This document shows positions 37,638 to 46,462 of a stretch of 64,000 nt of DNA, in pieces. Position numbers and translations under genes: made by a program. The notes under the pieces were generated by a model that was not told the origin of the DNA, did no database searches, and worked only from the letters and a program-made list of their open reading frames with translations. How positions within the stretch are numbered: position 1 is the first letter of the stretch; each line of letters begins with the position of its first letter. Location of the stretch: the NCBI GenBank assembly GCA_016718505.1, contig JADKDE010000001.1, positions 1-64,000 of the forward strand, written 5' to 3'. This DNA comes from Saprospiraceae bacterium (GTDB lineage Bacteria; Bacteroidota; Bacteroidia; Chitinophagales; Saprospiraceae).

Positions 37638-37784
37638 GGGCATGTCCCAGCTCTCTCCTAGTGTCGAGATCAGGGTCGTGTGTTGCGTGGGTACCGTCCT
37701 GTCTGGCATCTTTGATACCAGCCACGACTCAAGTAAGTCACCATCTGCGTTGGATCATTACTTGACCACTTCACCCACTCATGC
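37638..37784 (+). repeat. Structured intergenic element, copy F
   Basis: GGGCATGTCCC opens it; the core is AGGGTCGTGTGTTGCGTGGGTACCGTC; the 3' end is CACCCACTCATGC. GCATG pairs with CATGC. Inner hairpins include CTGGC(ATCTTTGATA)CCAG-type and CAAGTAAG/CTTACTTG-like segments. It lies between dnaX and the T9SS glycosidase-like gene. Confidence 0.65.
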
Positions 37785-37797
37785 ACTAGGTTTTTAG

Positions 37798-39603
37798 TTA
37801 TATTTTAAGAAATTTTTTCACAGAATGTCGCCCTCCCATTTTTGCTCTAGCTATATACATACCCGTTGGAAAATCCCTCATATCCACCTTCACATTGTTT
37901 GAAGAACCCTGCTCTGAATACAAGATATTACCAAAAACATCCAAAATCTCAACCCGACTCGGCACAATTAGAAAATTTAAATTCAATGTTTCACTCAATG
38001 GATTGGGATACAAGCTAAAGTCCTCATTTCGTGTTCCTATTTCTGAATTGGAGACGGGTTCACTGCATGCGAAATCAAGCACTGCTTGGAGTTTAACAGT
38101 AGGTGTAGTTGCCCAAGTATCCGATATATGTCCAAATGAACACAAATCGTCTTGCAGCCCGAGTATGTTGTGCAATTTCACACCAGCAGTGTCCCTCAAA
38201 AATTTCAGCCAGTCCCTATATATTTCGCCCATTTGCGGACTTTGGTGAAACTCACACAATGCCTGCTCGAACGGTGGATTTTGTCCCCATTGGTCCCTTG
38301 TCATATGCGGCCCACTTTCATACATCAAAAGGGGAATATTATTGGCTACAGCGATTCCTTTGTGATCAAGGATAAAAGGCTTTGCCCTCGCTTGAATTTC
38401 TTGTTTGGTCATATTCGCTATTTGGGCTACAGACAGCCATCCTGCTGGGTTGCTGGGCGCAAAATAAGAGGCACAACTTACGGCATCTACCTTGCCACCA
38501 ATTTCCTTGACATGAGCTATGGCCTCCTGCGCTATCCACGGATTATAATGCTGACCAGCAATCACCCGAACCACTCGATTGCTATCGCTGCCCATACCAC
38601 GCATGAATTGCTTGAATGCCCGATTGGCTAAATAGGCATATTTATGCGTAAAAGGCGCATTGGAATAGGGCGTATTATCGCGAACCCAATGGTGCTGATC
38701 GAATATATCATTCCACACTTCATTGGAATATTCTAGGTAGATTTTGGATTCTTTGCGAAGGGATCCTTTCATCAGTAGAGCCAGTTGATATACGTAGTCT
38801 TCAGTTGCCTTATGTGGGATGCACAGCCACATGTCTTTTTTGGTGAAGTTGCAAAGTTTTATCATGTGTTCCCATGCCAAGCCACCATCTCCTGTACTAG
38901 ATTGGTTGAAATAATTGGGATTCTTTCGATCGACCCAAAGGGAGTCCTTGCTGTTGTTGATACCTGGCCAGTTGAGAAAACGGACACAAGAAAACGGTTT
39001 TATCTGATTAATAAATGCAGGATTGAAAGGATATGTGGCATCTGATTCGCTTGTATTTGGCAATAGGACTCGTATATTTCTCACATGATTCAATTTGTCC
39101 GATCTCAATATCTCCAAGCCTAAGCCTCCTTGATCAAATGAGGTGTAATCCACTTCAAATTGGATGAATCCTGGTCTATTTTCAATATATCTGCGGATAA
39201 AACTTCCAATGATGTCAATTGTTCCTTCTCCATCATAAAGCACCGTATAAATGCCTTTAGGGAATGGTCCTTTGGCATCAAGAATCAGCCAAGTTCTAGT
39301 TGTTTGGCTTTCATCTTGTGATCTAAAATACTGCGGGATACCTATTGGATATCCATTGGGGTCTTTGACCAAACTGTCGTGGTACAATGTAGAGCTCCAT
39401 TCGTCAATTTCGGGCCAGTCTCTATCCAGTACATTCCACTTGAATTGTGATTGCATCATCAAATTTGAAAAAGGAAATTCACCAGACCAATATTCATTGA
39501 AATAAGGATTAACTCCAGTCAACATGGAACAGTTGGATTGACTTATCAACTCCGTAGAAAAGAAAATCAAGGCTGAATAGACAATAATGGCGATACGCTT
39601 CAT
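37798..39603 (-). CDS. Secreted glycoside hydrolase-like protein with T9SS type A sorting domain
   Basis: The 601-residue protein has a signal peptide (ending near LISQ-SN). A large catalytic-like region contains CVRFLNWPGIN, MWLCIPHKATEDYVYQLA, YLEYSNEVWND and LLMYESGPHM. In clan A glycoside hydrolases an Asn-Glu pair and a second Glu on a later strand are the acid/base and nucleophile; Glu in SNEVW and Glu in MYESG would fit, but this is inferred. The C-terminus is a sorting domain (FSLYPNPLSETLNLN ... DMRDFPTGMYIARAKMGGRHSVKKFLKI). It is predicted to be a surface or secreted polysaccharide-active protein; the substrate is unknown. Confidence 0.75.
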   Translation of the reverse strand: MKRIAIIVYSALIFFSTELISQSNCSMLTGVNPYFNEYWSGEFPFSNLMMQSQFKWNVLDRDWPEIDEWSSTLYHDSLVKDPNGYPIGIPQYFRSQDESQTTRTWLILDAKGPFPKGIYTVLYDGEGTIDIIGSFIRRYIENRPGFIQFEVDYTSFDQGGLGLEILRSDKLNHVRNIRVLLPNTSESDATYPFNPAFINQIKPFSCVRFLNWPGINNSKDSLWVDRKNPNYFNQSSTGDGGLAWEHMIKLCNFTKKDMWLCIPHKATEDYVYQLALLMKGSLRKESKIYLEYSNEVWNDIFDQHHWVRDNTPYSNAPFTHKYAYLANRAFKQFMRGMGSDSNRVVRVIAGQHYNPWIAQEAIAHVKEIGGKVDAVSCASYFAPSNPAGWLSVAQIANMTKQEIQARAKPFILDHKGIAVANNIPLLMYESGPHMTRDQWGQNPPFEQALCEFHQSPQMGEIYRDWLKFLRDTAGVKLHNILGLQDDLCSFGHISDTWATTPTVKLQAVLDFACSEPVSNSEIGTRNEDFSLYPNPLSETLNLNFLIVPSRVEILDVFGNILYSEQGSSNNVKVDMRDFPTGMYIARAKMGGRHSVKKFLKI

Positions 39604-39678
39604 GATCTAGGTTTTTAAAGAACGAATGTATAAAAATTAGAGTGGTTTACATTATTTTAGTATGAAAGAAAAGTAATC

Positions 39679-40841
39679 TTAATTTTTGTATTTGCTCAAA
39701 ATGCCAGAAAGCTTTTCAAAATTGGCAGTACCCATACTTGCAGGTGTACAATCTTTGCAAACAAAATAAGACCCACCAATACTTTGATTCAAAGACGTAG
39801 GCATTAAATTGTTAAAACCTGGGTTTATCACAAAATTACCCGTCATTTCATCCCGCCAGTACGTTGGAGTGTATGTGTTCCCTCCTTCGCCTCTATTGAT
39901 CTCTGATCCACTTCCGTAATCTACCGTATTGCCACCAGTTCCATATTCTATGAAGTTTCCACCGCTTTCGCCGCCTTCAGGATTTCCACCTCCTCTGTCT
40001 GGTTTTTTATCTGGTTTTTCTCCTGGTTTCTTTTCAGGCTTGTCTCCTGGTTTTTTATCGGGTTTGTTGTCCATTCCACCTGGCTTTTTGTCGGGTTTTT
40101 CTCCTGGTTTCTTTTCAGGCTTTGTCGGAGGCTTTTCACTGCCACCACGAACAGGCGGTTTTGACTCTCCGCCAGCCGTGGCTCCACCTCCTGGTTTTTT
40201 ATCGCCTTCTGAGCTTTTCCAACGCCATCGGGCTTACCACCACCGCCATCGGGCTTACCGCCGCCGCTTTCTGGCTTTTCGCCTTCTTTTCCTTGGGCCA
40301 TGCCACTACGGTTTACCATAGAACCCGGGCGATTCCCTGCCATTGACCCAGAATTTTCGGCATTACCTCGAATATCCGTATTGGGCCGCTGATTGTTGTT
40401 TTGATTTTGATTGCCCGAATTAAAAGGATCTTGGACTCCACCCGACCTAGGATTTGTACCCATACCCCTCTGATTTCCGCCTGGATTGGGTTGATAAGAA
40501 CCACTAGATTGTCCTCTGTTTTGACCATTATTCATGGTGTTCCCTCTTTGGCCACCTCTATTTGCACCGCCTTCGAAAGCTGTTCTAGGCATAGCATTCA
40601 TCAATCCTTGGACATTATTGAGTCCTTGTAACCCGCCCATCTCTTTGCGAACATTTCCATTTTTACCTCTGATATCTGATTTGAAACTGTAAGCATTAGT
40701 AGGCACGCTGGCCATAAGATTTTTAACTTCTGCGTGGTCGGCTTCTGACATGGGCTTGTCTATCTTCACACTAATTTGGCCGGAGATGGCTTGTGTAAAA
40801 AGTCCAACATAAGCAGCCAAATAAAAAATTAGTTTTTTCAT
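39679..40841 (-). pseudogene. Secreted Pro/Lys/Gly/Asn-rich low-complexity protein, broken by a frameshift
   Basis: The first frame from 40841 has a signal peptide (MKKLIFYLAAYVGLFTQAISGQ), a short N-terminal domain (SVKIDKPMSEADHAEVKNLM) and an Asn/Gln/Gly-rich linker up to GGGKPDGVGK. It then runs out of phase to 39948. The other frame continues the composition with SEGDKKPGGGATAGGES, a KPGEKPDKKPGDKP-type repeat, and a folded C-terminus (YWRDEMTGNFVINPG, YFVCKDCTPASMG) to 39679. Adding one base to the TTTT run at 40215-40218 (plus strand) joins them into about 387 residues. The function is unknown; a surface or matrix protein is plausible. Confidence 0.7.
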
Positions 40842-41205
40842 TTTTTGGAATTTAAATTTTTAATAAAAAAGGTTTAGATTCGAAATCAGAATTTAGCCAT
40901 ACAACACCTTCATACTGTCTGCTTTCATCTTTGGTGTATCTTTCGATGGGGAATTGATAAAAAATGCCGCATGGCTAATTCTGATATTTTTAAAATCTTT
41001 AATTCTAGCATCCTTTCACAGATGGTAATAATAATCAGGGTTCTAGTGTGAATCCAGCAATATCCTTCTGATAATAGCACATCGGAAAATATTGCTTTGT
41101 GTTTTTTCCAAGAATCGACAAAATCTTAATCTTATGGAAAACTGATCTTCTATAATCCTTAGGATCTAATCCAGAAGGAAGTAAATTTTCATGGTGTGTT
41201 TTTTT
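40842..41205. other. Gene-free region with a long-spaced inverted repeat
   Basis: About 360 bases without a credible coding frame. It contains the inverted repeat CAGAATTTAGCCAT (40887-40900) and ATGGCTAATTCTG (40971-40983), 13 bp with one bulge, spaced by 70 bases. No core like that of the nine structured elements is present. Confidence 0.5.
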
Positions 41206-42225
41206 TTAGTCCAAATCAGGTAGGCCATCTCCGTTTTCATCGATGCCATGGACCTTTAACTTAACTTGCAAATATGAAGTGCTGCCTACTGTTCCGAATT
41301 GTTTTACTACGCATAAAAGAGCGTATGCGACTCGATCTGCCGTCTCTGTCTTGATGGCGAAAACCTTACCTTCCAGCTTTTCATTGGATCGATACATTGT
41401 GGCATATTTTGGAACATTTTTCACTACGCCATAGAGTTGTTTGTTGCTTTGAATTCTGTCGAATTGCTCTTCGGTCAGAGGCGTCAAACCCACCTTAGCC
41501 AAGTTTGCCCTAGACCATTTTTTGATGGGATTTTGATTTATTGACTTATATCTCTCTCCCATTAAGTCTTTGAATCCCCCTGGTTCTAGGGCATGTCCTG
41601 GAGAAAACAGTCTGTAGATATCCCCAGTCTTTGTAGATTGCGACATAAAAATTAGGTCGATTTGATCTGCGTATTCACCTGCATCCACATCGTCATAAAT
41701 CAATCCCTTTCTAGCATCGAGATATGCGCCATACTTTCTGTGATCTAGGCAACCCAAATATGCGGAACCATCAGAAAAATAAATCGTAGATCCCTCCTGG
41801 CTTGGAAAACTTTGTTGCATCGGATTGCCATAATTATCAGGTTGGGAATAAACATCAGAATTGATAGCTGACCCTTGTTGCTGATCAGAGGACTGGTTGG
41901 TATTAGATGGATCGCTACCTGACTGGTTGGTGTTGTTCATCACAGGCTGATCTGTCTGGGTCATTTCTTGTTCTTTTTTGTTTTTCTTAAAAACATTGAT
42001 AAAAGGTTGAATGACTCTGATTACTTCGTTGACATTGTCGGCGATGGCATTTACACTGTTCCCTACTGCTTCTACTCCGTCTGCCACTTCACGGGTACTT
42101 CTAGAAGCTTTTTCGGTTTTTTCTTTGACCTTTCTCACCTTAGAAGACTGAGCATTTAGGCCATCAGAGCCTATGAAAAATATCGCCGAAAATACGAGGA
42201 TGGAATTTTTGATTTTGGTATTCAT
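41206..42225 (-). CDS. Hypothetical secreted protein
   Basis: The protein has about 339 residues from the second ATG (42223-42225); one at 42231 adds two residues. Signal peptide (MNTKIKNSILVFSAIFFIGSDGLNAQ), then a Lys/Glu-rich helical stretch (VRKVKEKTEKASRSTREVADGVEAVG), a Gln/Asn/Ser-rich linker (about 95-135), and a folded domain (STIYFSDGSAYLGCLDHRKYGAYLDARKGLIYDDVDAG ... FSPGHALEPGGFKDLMGERY). The acidic end DENGDGLPDLD resembles an EF-hand-like calcium site. No family recognised. It is 18 bases downstream of the next hypothetical gene, so probably an operon. Confidence 0.7.
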   Translation of the reverse strand: MNTKIKNSILVFSAIFFIGSDGLNAQSSKVRKVKEKTEKASRSTREVADGVEAVGNSVNAIADNVNEVIRVIQPFINVFKKNKKEQEMTQTDQPVMNNTNQSGSDPSNTNQSSDQQQGSAINSDVYSQPDNYGNPMQQSFPSQEGSTIYFSDGSAYLGCLDHRKYGAYLDARKGLIYDDVDAGEYADQIDLIFMSQSTKTGDIYRLFSPGHALEPGGFKDLMGERYKSINQNPIKKWSRANLAKVGLTPLTEEQFDRIQSNKQLYGVVKNVPKYATMYRSNEKLEGKVFAIKTETADRVAYALLCVVKQFGTVGSTSYLQVKLKVHGIDENGDGLPDLD

Positions 42226-42243
42226 GATCATTAAAGATTTAGT

Positions 42244-42867
42244 TTATTGAATTAATTTATTGATACTGTCAGCATTTAGTTCTGCCATATTGTTATGGAC
42301 ATTTATGTCATCATTTTGGATGGTTTTATCATCGAAAATGGTCGGATGAAGGGCTATAATGGCCGTAAAATGTGTATTTGGCTCGATGATACTTGACCAT
42401 TGAATTGGAACATGAAAGGATAAACTCTGATTGGATTTAATATTTTGGAAGGGCATCATCCCTATCAATTGACCTTCTTGGGTACCCGACATTTGATAAA
42501 TCAGTAGCACTTGTTTTTGAGGGTCTGATAAAAAATCTCCCTTGCCGATGTTCATGATTTCACACTCAAGAGAGACAATCGCATTGCGTTGGTTAATCTT
42601 CTTTAAAAGCTTCGCCTGAAAACCCTCCAGCTTCAAATCTGGACTGTTTTTAGCGTCCTTATTGACTCTTGTACTCGCCAAAGGCAACATTGGGATAGAA
42701 TATGACTTAATCCATTTTTTATATTCGACAGGTACTTCCATTTTGGTTGATATTAAGTTATTGCTGTTCTGGGCTTTAATCATGCCAATGGTCGCTAATA
42801 AGATGCTTATAATAAAAATCCTTTCGCTCCAATAACTTTTGTTTCCGTTTATGATAATCCACTCCAT
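42244..42867 (-). CDS. Hypothetical exported protein
   Basis: The 207-residue protein has an N-terminal signal sequence (RIFIISILLATIGMIKAQ). The remainder looks beta-rich (NAIVSLECEIMNIGKGDF, QVLLIYQMSGTQEGQLIGMMPF, SLSFHVPIQW), suggesting an immunoglobulin-like periplasmic or surface domain. I do not recognise the family. It is directly upstream of the hypothetical secreted-protein gene on the same strand. Confidence 0.65.
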   Translation of the reverse strand: MEWIIINGNKSYWSERIFIISILLATIGMIKAQNSNNLISTKMEVPVEYKKWIKSYSIPMLPLASTRVNKDAKNSPDLKLEGFQAKLLKKINQRNAIVSLECEIMNIGKGDFLSDPQKQVLLIYQMSGTQEGQLIGMMPFQNIKSNQSLSFHVPIQWSSIIEPNTHFTAIIALHPTIFDDKTIQNDDINVHNNMAELNADSINKLIQ

Positions 42868-43051
42868 TTGCTTGATTTTGATTCAAAATTATATCAAATG
42901 TGTGCCTGGAATTAGTCAGAGTGTATAATCTGCACCATTGACTGGATAATTGGCATTTTAAGCGTATATTTTTGAAATATGCTTGAGTGGCTAGTTAGAG
43001 CATTTGAGCTTGGATGGGGGAGGTAAAGCAATGATTTTGAATGGATAGCAT

Positions 43052-43186
43052 GCGAAAGGGGTGGTAGTGATGGTCTGGGTGTGACTTGCACCCAGACCAG
43101 TCTCGACTACAATGTTTGTCGAGACCGAAACGAAGTGAAGTCACGGACGACCCGACCCGGCCTCGAGATGAGGTCAGGATTCGCCC
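43052..43186 (-). repeat. Structured intergenic element, copy at 43 kb
   Basis: On the minus strand it opens GGGCGAATCC, with hairpin GACCTC/GAGGCC-type, core CGGGTCGGGTCGTCCG, CTTCACTTCGTTTC, hairpins GTCTCGAC/GTCGAGAC and GGTCTGGGTG/CACCCAGACC, and end CACTACCACCCCTTTCGC. GCGAA pairs with TTCGC. It lies just downstream of the hypothetical operon start and next to the receptor gene stop. Confidence 0.78.
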
Positions 43187-43197
43187 TGATTATCTTA

Positions 43198-45425
43198 TTA
43201 TAAACCCAAACTCAGCTTGAACCAAATCGACCGACCTGGGGCATTCACCCCAGAGGCAAAGACCCGATACCGATGGTCCAAAATATTGTTCACGCCCAGC
43301 TGTAAGCCGATATTGGGCCGAAACATATAGTTCAAATTCCAGCGCAGGTCCATCCAAGCAGGCATCCCACTAGGCGTGGCATATTGGGCATTGTCCTCGC
43401 CATTTGGGGCATAAAGTTTTAAGGGCTTAACACCATTGAAAAGCAAATCTAGACTCGTGGTCACCCGGCCTTTGTCGTAGGTTATACCGCATTTGCCCGT
43501 AAGGGGCTGGATATGGTCCATGGGCACAAACTGTTCATTTGATTTAGACCTTCCTCTCGTGTAAGTCACTTGGCCGACGATCTGCCACCAGTTGAAAAAC
43601 TTAATTTTTCCAAAAAATGTGACACCGCTCACTTGCGCCACACTGGCATTCTGGTTGGTAAAAACCCTGCTTTTCACTCCCTGATACACCACGCTGTCCT
43701 GCCCTAAATAAGTGCCATGGCCTACCAAAAGTGCATCAAAAAGGATCGTATGATAGAGCGTACCTCCGAAAATAATTCGGTAATTGAGCCTTTTTTGCAT
43801 CTCGAGTTCCATCTGTATTGAATACTCTGATTTTATTTGATCATTCGGCAAAATCACAATTTGAGGCCTAGAATCAAAAACCTTTGCCAAATCATCCACA
43901 TTGGGGATTCTATATCCAGTGCTAAGGCCCAAAGTGCCCAAAAATCCCTTACTATTTTTAATGCTCATGAGACTGTGAACTGCCAGACCAAGATTATTTT
44001 GGGTAATTTGGTCAAATGGAAAGTCGAAAAACTCTTTGCTATCGAACTTTGACTTCAAGGCCTGTGCCTCCAGTCTAATCCCATTCTGAAAAGAAATTTC
44101 TGATTCGCTTGTAAGATTTTTTTCGTATTCGTGAGAAAGGTAAATGGCGACATTGCTCAGTTTGGATCCCCCATCTGGGTATCTCGTATCCAAAGCTGCG
44201 AGTGGTATCTTGTCCTCGGGCAAAGATAAGTATGCCATCGATTCCAATCCTTCGACCCTAGCAGAAAGCCCATATTTAAAGCCCCCTAGTCCCGAGAATT
44301 CTTGTGTTTCGGCATCGAGACTGATGCCAACAATGTTTACTTTTTCTTCTCGATTTTGGACTAGAGCGTCAGTAGTTTTTGCGTAATCCGCCCTTCTTGG
44401 AGTCCTTGAAAATTAGCGTTCAACCTAAAGTTTTGCAGCCACTTTTGACCAAATTTATGAAATAAAAGGTATTGGACTGCACTCCTCGATTGGGGCGAAT
44501 AATTCCATTTTTTGAAAAGAAAGCGGTCCCCTGAAATCTCGGACAATCGGTCGTTTCTTTGGATATCTCCTAGCTTTGCAACATTAAAACTCAATTCATG
44601 GAGCGTATTCTTGCTTTGGGCGAATTTTATTTTGGCTGTATAATATTTAAAAACTGAACTGGCTGCTTCGATTTCGAATGAGTCAGAATTCAACCCCAAG
44701 GTATCCAAGAGATTATGTCTCGGAATACGCTTGTATCTATTCACCCCTATATCTTCTCCGAAAGGATTCTTTCGTTTTCCCATGGTCATCGCACCAAAGG
44801 AAGTAATGGTGACCCCACCCAAAAAAGCAAATTTTCGAAGACCTACTTGCAGTTCGAAATGCTCTGTATGACTGCTCGTTGCTTGGTCAAACTGGAATAC
44901 AGCTTTCGCCTTCGCGATTAGGCTACGTCCATCGATAGCAGCAAATTCTGGCTTTTTCGAGGTAAATGCTAGGACGCCGCCGATGGCGTCGGATCCAAAA
45001 TTGACGCTTTGTGGACCTTGATTTATTTGGACTTTTTCGATCATGAATGGGTCTATCATCAGGATATAATGTTGGTGCCCACTGCGATAAATTAGGTTAT
45101 TCAGCCTGATGCCATCCAGTTCAAGGCCAACTTTATTGGCTTCAAATCCCCTTAGGATGGGGCTTCCGCCCGCTGTTTGGCTTTTTTGAATAGCGACCTT
45201 GCCTGTTTCAAAAAGTAGGTCCCCCATTTGCTGGCCACTTGCGAGATTCATTTGAACTGACGATACTGTTAGGTATTCCAACGTTTTGGGTTGGATGGCG
45301 TGGATTTCTACTTTCTCAAGGCCAAAAATCGTGTCGTTAATTGGGTCTTCCTTCAGGCTGTCTTGCCCCTGGCAATAGCTCTGAAATAACAGAAAAGCCC
45401 CTACAAATAACCCCCATTTTTTCAT
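43198..45425 (-). pseudogene. TonB-dependent outer membrane receptor, broken by a frameshift
   Basis: The first frame (45425 to 44361) has a signal peptide (FLLFQSYCQGQ), a plug domain (GQQMGDLLFETGKVAIQKSQ, SPILRGFEANKVGLELDGIRLNN, QGPQSVNFGSDAIGGVLAF) and the first barrel strands. The second frame runs to 43198 with barrel strands and a C-terminus typical of the family (PNIGLQLGVNNILDHRYRVFASGVNAPGRSIWFKLSLGL). Adding one base to the TTTTT run at 44376-44380 joins them into about 742 residues. It would import a siderophore, cofactor or other ligand with TonB energy. No ligand clue is nearby. Confidence 0.87.
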
Positions 45426-45522
45426 CGAATTTTTTACTTTAAATACATAAAATAAAGATAAAGATAAGCGGCAAAATCCTTTTATCTGACTACAATAATT
45501 TCAAAATCAATACATTTACTTC

Positions 45523-45530
45523 TATATTTG
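45523..45530 (+). promoter_or_regulatory. Bacteroidota -7 box upstream of psd
   Basis: TATATTTG lies 17 bases before the psd ATG at 45547. No clear -33 box. Confidence 0.35.
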
Positions 45531-45546
45531 TGCCAAATGCTAAAAA

Positions 45547-46191
45547 ATGATACACAAAGAAGGTTACCTAAGCCTAGCCGTAGTCGCGACCATTTCACTG
45601 TTATTAACGATCCTCACCGGTATTTTTTGGGGAAATTTATACCAAATCACGCTCTTTTTATCCATCGTTATTTTTCTAATTGTACTACAATTTTTTAGAA
45701 ACCCCAATAGGTCTATTGCCTTAATTGACGACAGGAAAATTTTGGCCCCAGCTGATGGAAAAATCGTAGTCATCGAGCAGGTGGAAGAGACAGAATATTT
45801 TCACAATCAAAGAAAAAAAGTTTCGATTTTCATGTCGCCTTTTAATGTGCACGTCAATCGTATCCCATTCAGCGGGCTAATCAAATACTACAAATATCAC
45901 CCAGGCAAGTACCTCGTCGCTTGGCATCCAAAGTCCAGCACAGAAAATGAGAGAACGACCACAGTTATTGCGGGAAAATATGGCGACGCTTTGCTCAGAC
46001 AAGTGGCGGGAGCCCTCGCAAGAAGGATCGTTCACTACACCCCCCAAGGTCTGGAGGTGTCGCAGGGAGAAGAGATGGGCTTTATCAAATTCGGTTCGCG
46101 CGTCGATCTTTATTTACCTCTAAATGCAAAAATTCTGGTCAGCTTAGATCAAAAAGTAGTAGGAAATCGAACGGTTATCGCTGAGTTTTAA
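45547..46191 (+). CDS. psd: Phosphatidylserine decarboxylase family protein
   Basis: The 214-residue protein is of the short form. Two N-terminal membrane helices (about 8-50) are followed by the catalytic domain: ILAPADGKIVVIE, KVSIFMSPFNVHVNRIPFSG, and the self-cleavage site FGSR with Gly183-Ser184, where Ser becomes the pyruvoyl group. It makes phosphatidylethanolamine from phosphatidylserine at the inner membrane. A phosphatidylserine synthase gene, the usual partner, is not in the window. It is a single gene with a TATATTTG box upstream. Confidence 0.92.
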   Translation: MIHKEGYLSLAVVATISLLLTILTGIFWGNLYQITLFLSIVIFLIVLQFFRNPNRSIALIDDRKILAPADGKIVVIEQVEETEYFHNQRKKVSIFMSPFNVHVNRIPFSGLIKYYKYHPGKYLVAWHPKSSTENERTTTVIAGKYGDALLRQVAGALARRIVHYTPQGLEVSQGEEMGFIKFGSRVDLYLPLNAKILVSLDQKVVGNRTVIAEF

Positions 46192-46211
46192 TTTATTTTT
46201 TTTCAGGATTT

Positions 46212-46355
46212 GGGCGCATCCCTTCGCTCGTCTATAAGACGAGATCGGGTCTGGCTGTCCGTGGGTTCCGTCTATCCCTCTTTAAGTCGGTATAGACTCT
46301 CATCGATCTAGGATCAAAGCTACATAATCGATGAGACCACTCCCATCCATTGCGC
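46212..46355 (+). repeat. Structured intergenic element, copy G
   Basis: GGGCGCATCCC opens it, hairpin CTCGTC/GACGAG, core CGGGTCTGGCTGTCCG, TGGGTTCCGTCTA, hairpins GTCTAT/ATAGAC and TCTCATCGAT/ATCGATGAGA (10 bp), end CCCATCCATTGCGC. GCGCA pairs with TGCGC. It lies between the convergent psd and 46463 genes. Confidence 0.78.
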
Positions 46356-46402
46356 AGCTAAGTTTTATCCAAATGAGAATCCATTTACCAGCATTATGTA
46401 CA

Positions 46403-46435
46403 ATAAAAAAGCCCTGAAAGAAAACTTCCAGGGCT
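46403..46435 (-). terminator. Rho-independent terminator after the 1471-residue protein gene
   Basis: On the minus strand the hairpin GCCCTGGAAG/CTTTCAGGGC is followed by TTTTTTATT. It lies 28 bases after the stop. Confidence 0.85.
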
Positions 46436-46462
46436 ATCCGCTCGAACAAACTTATATCGGAT

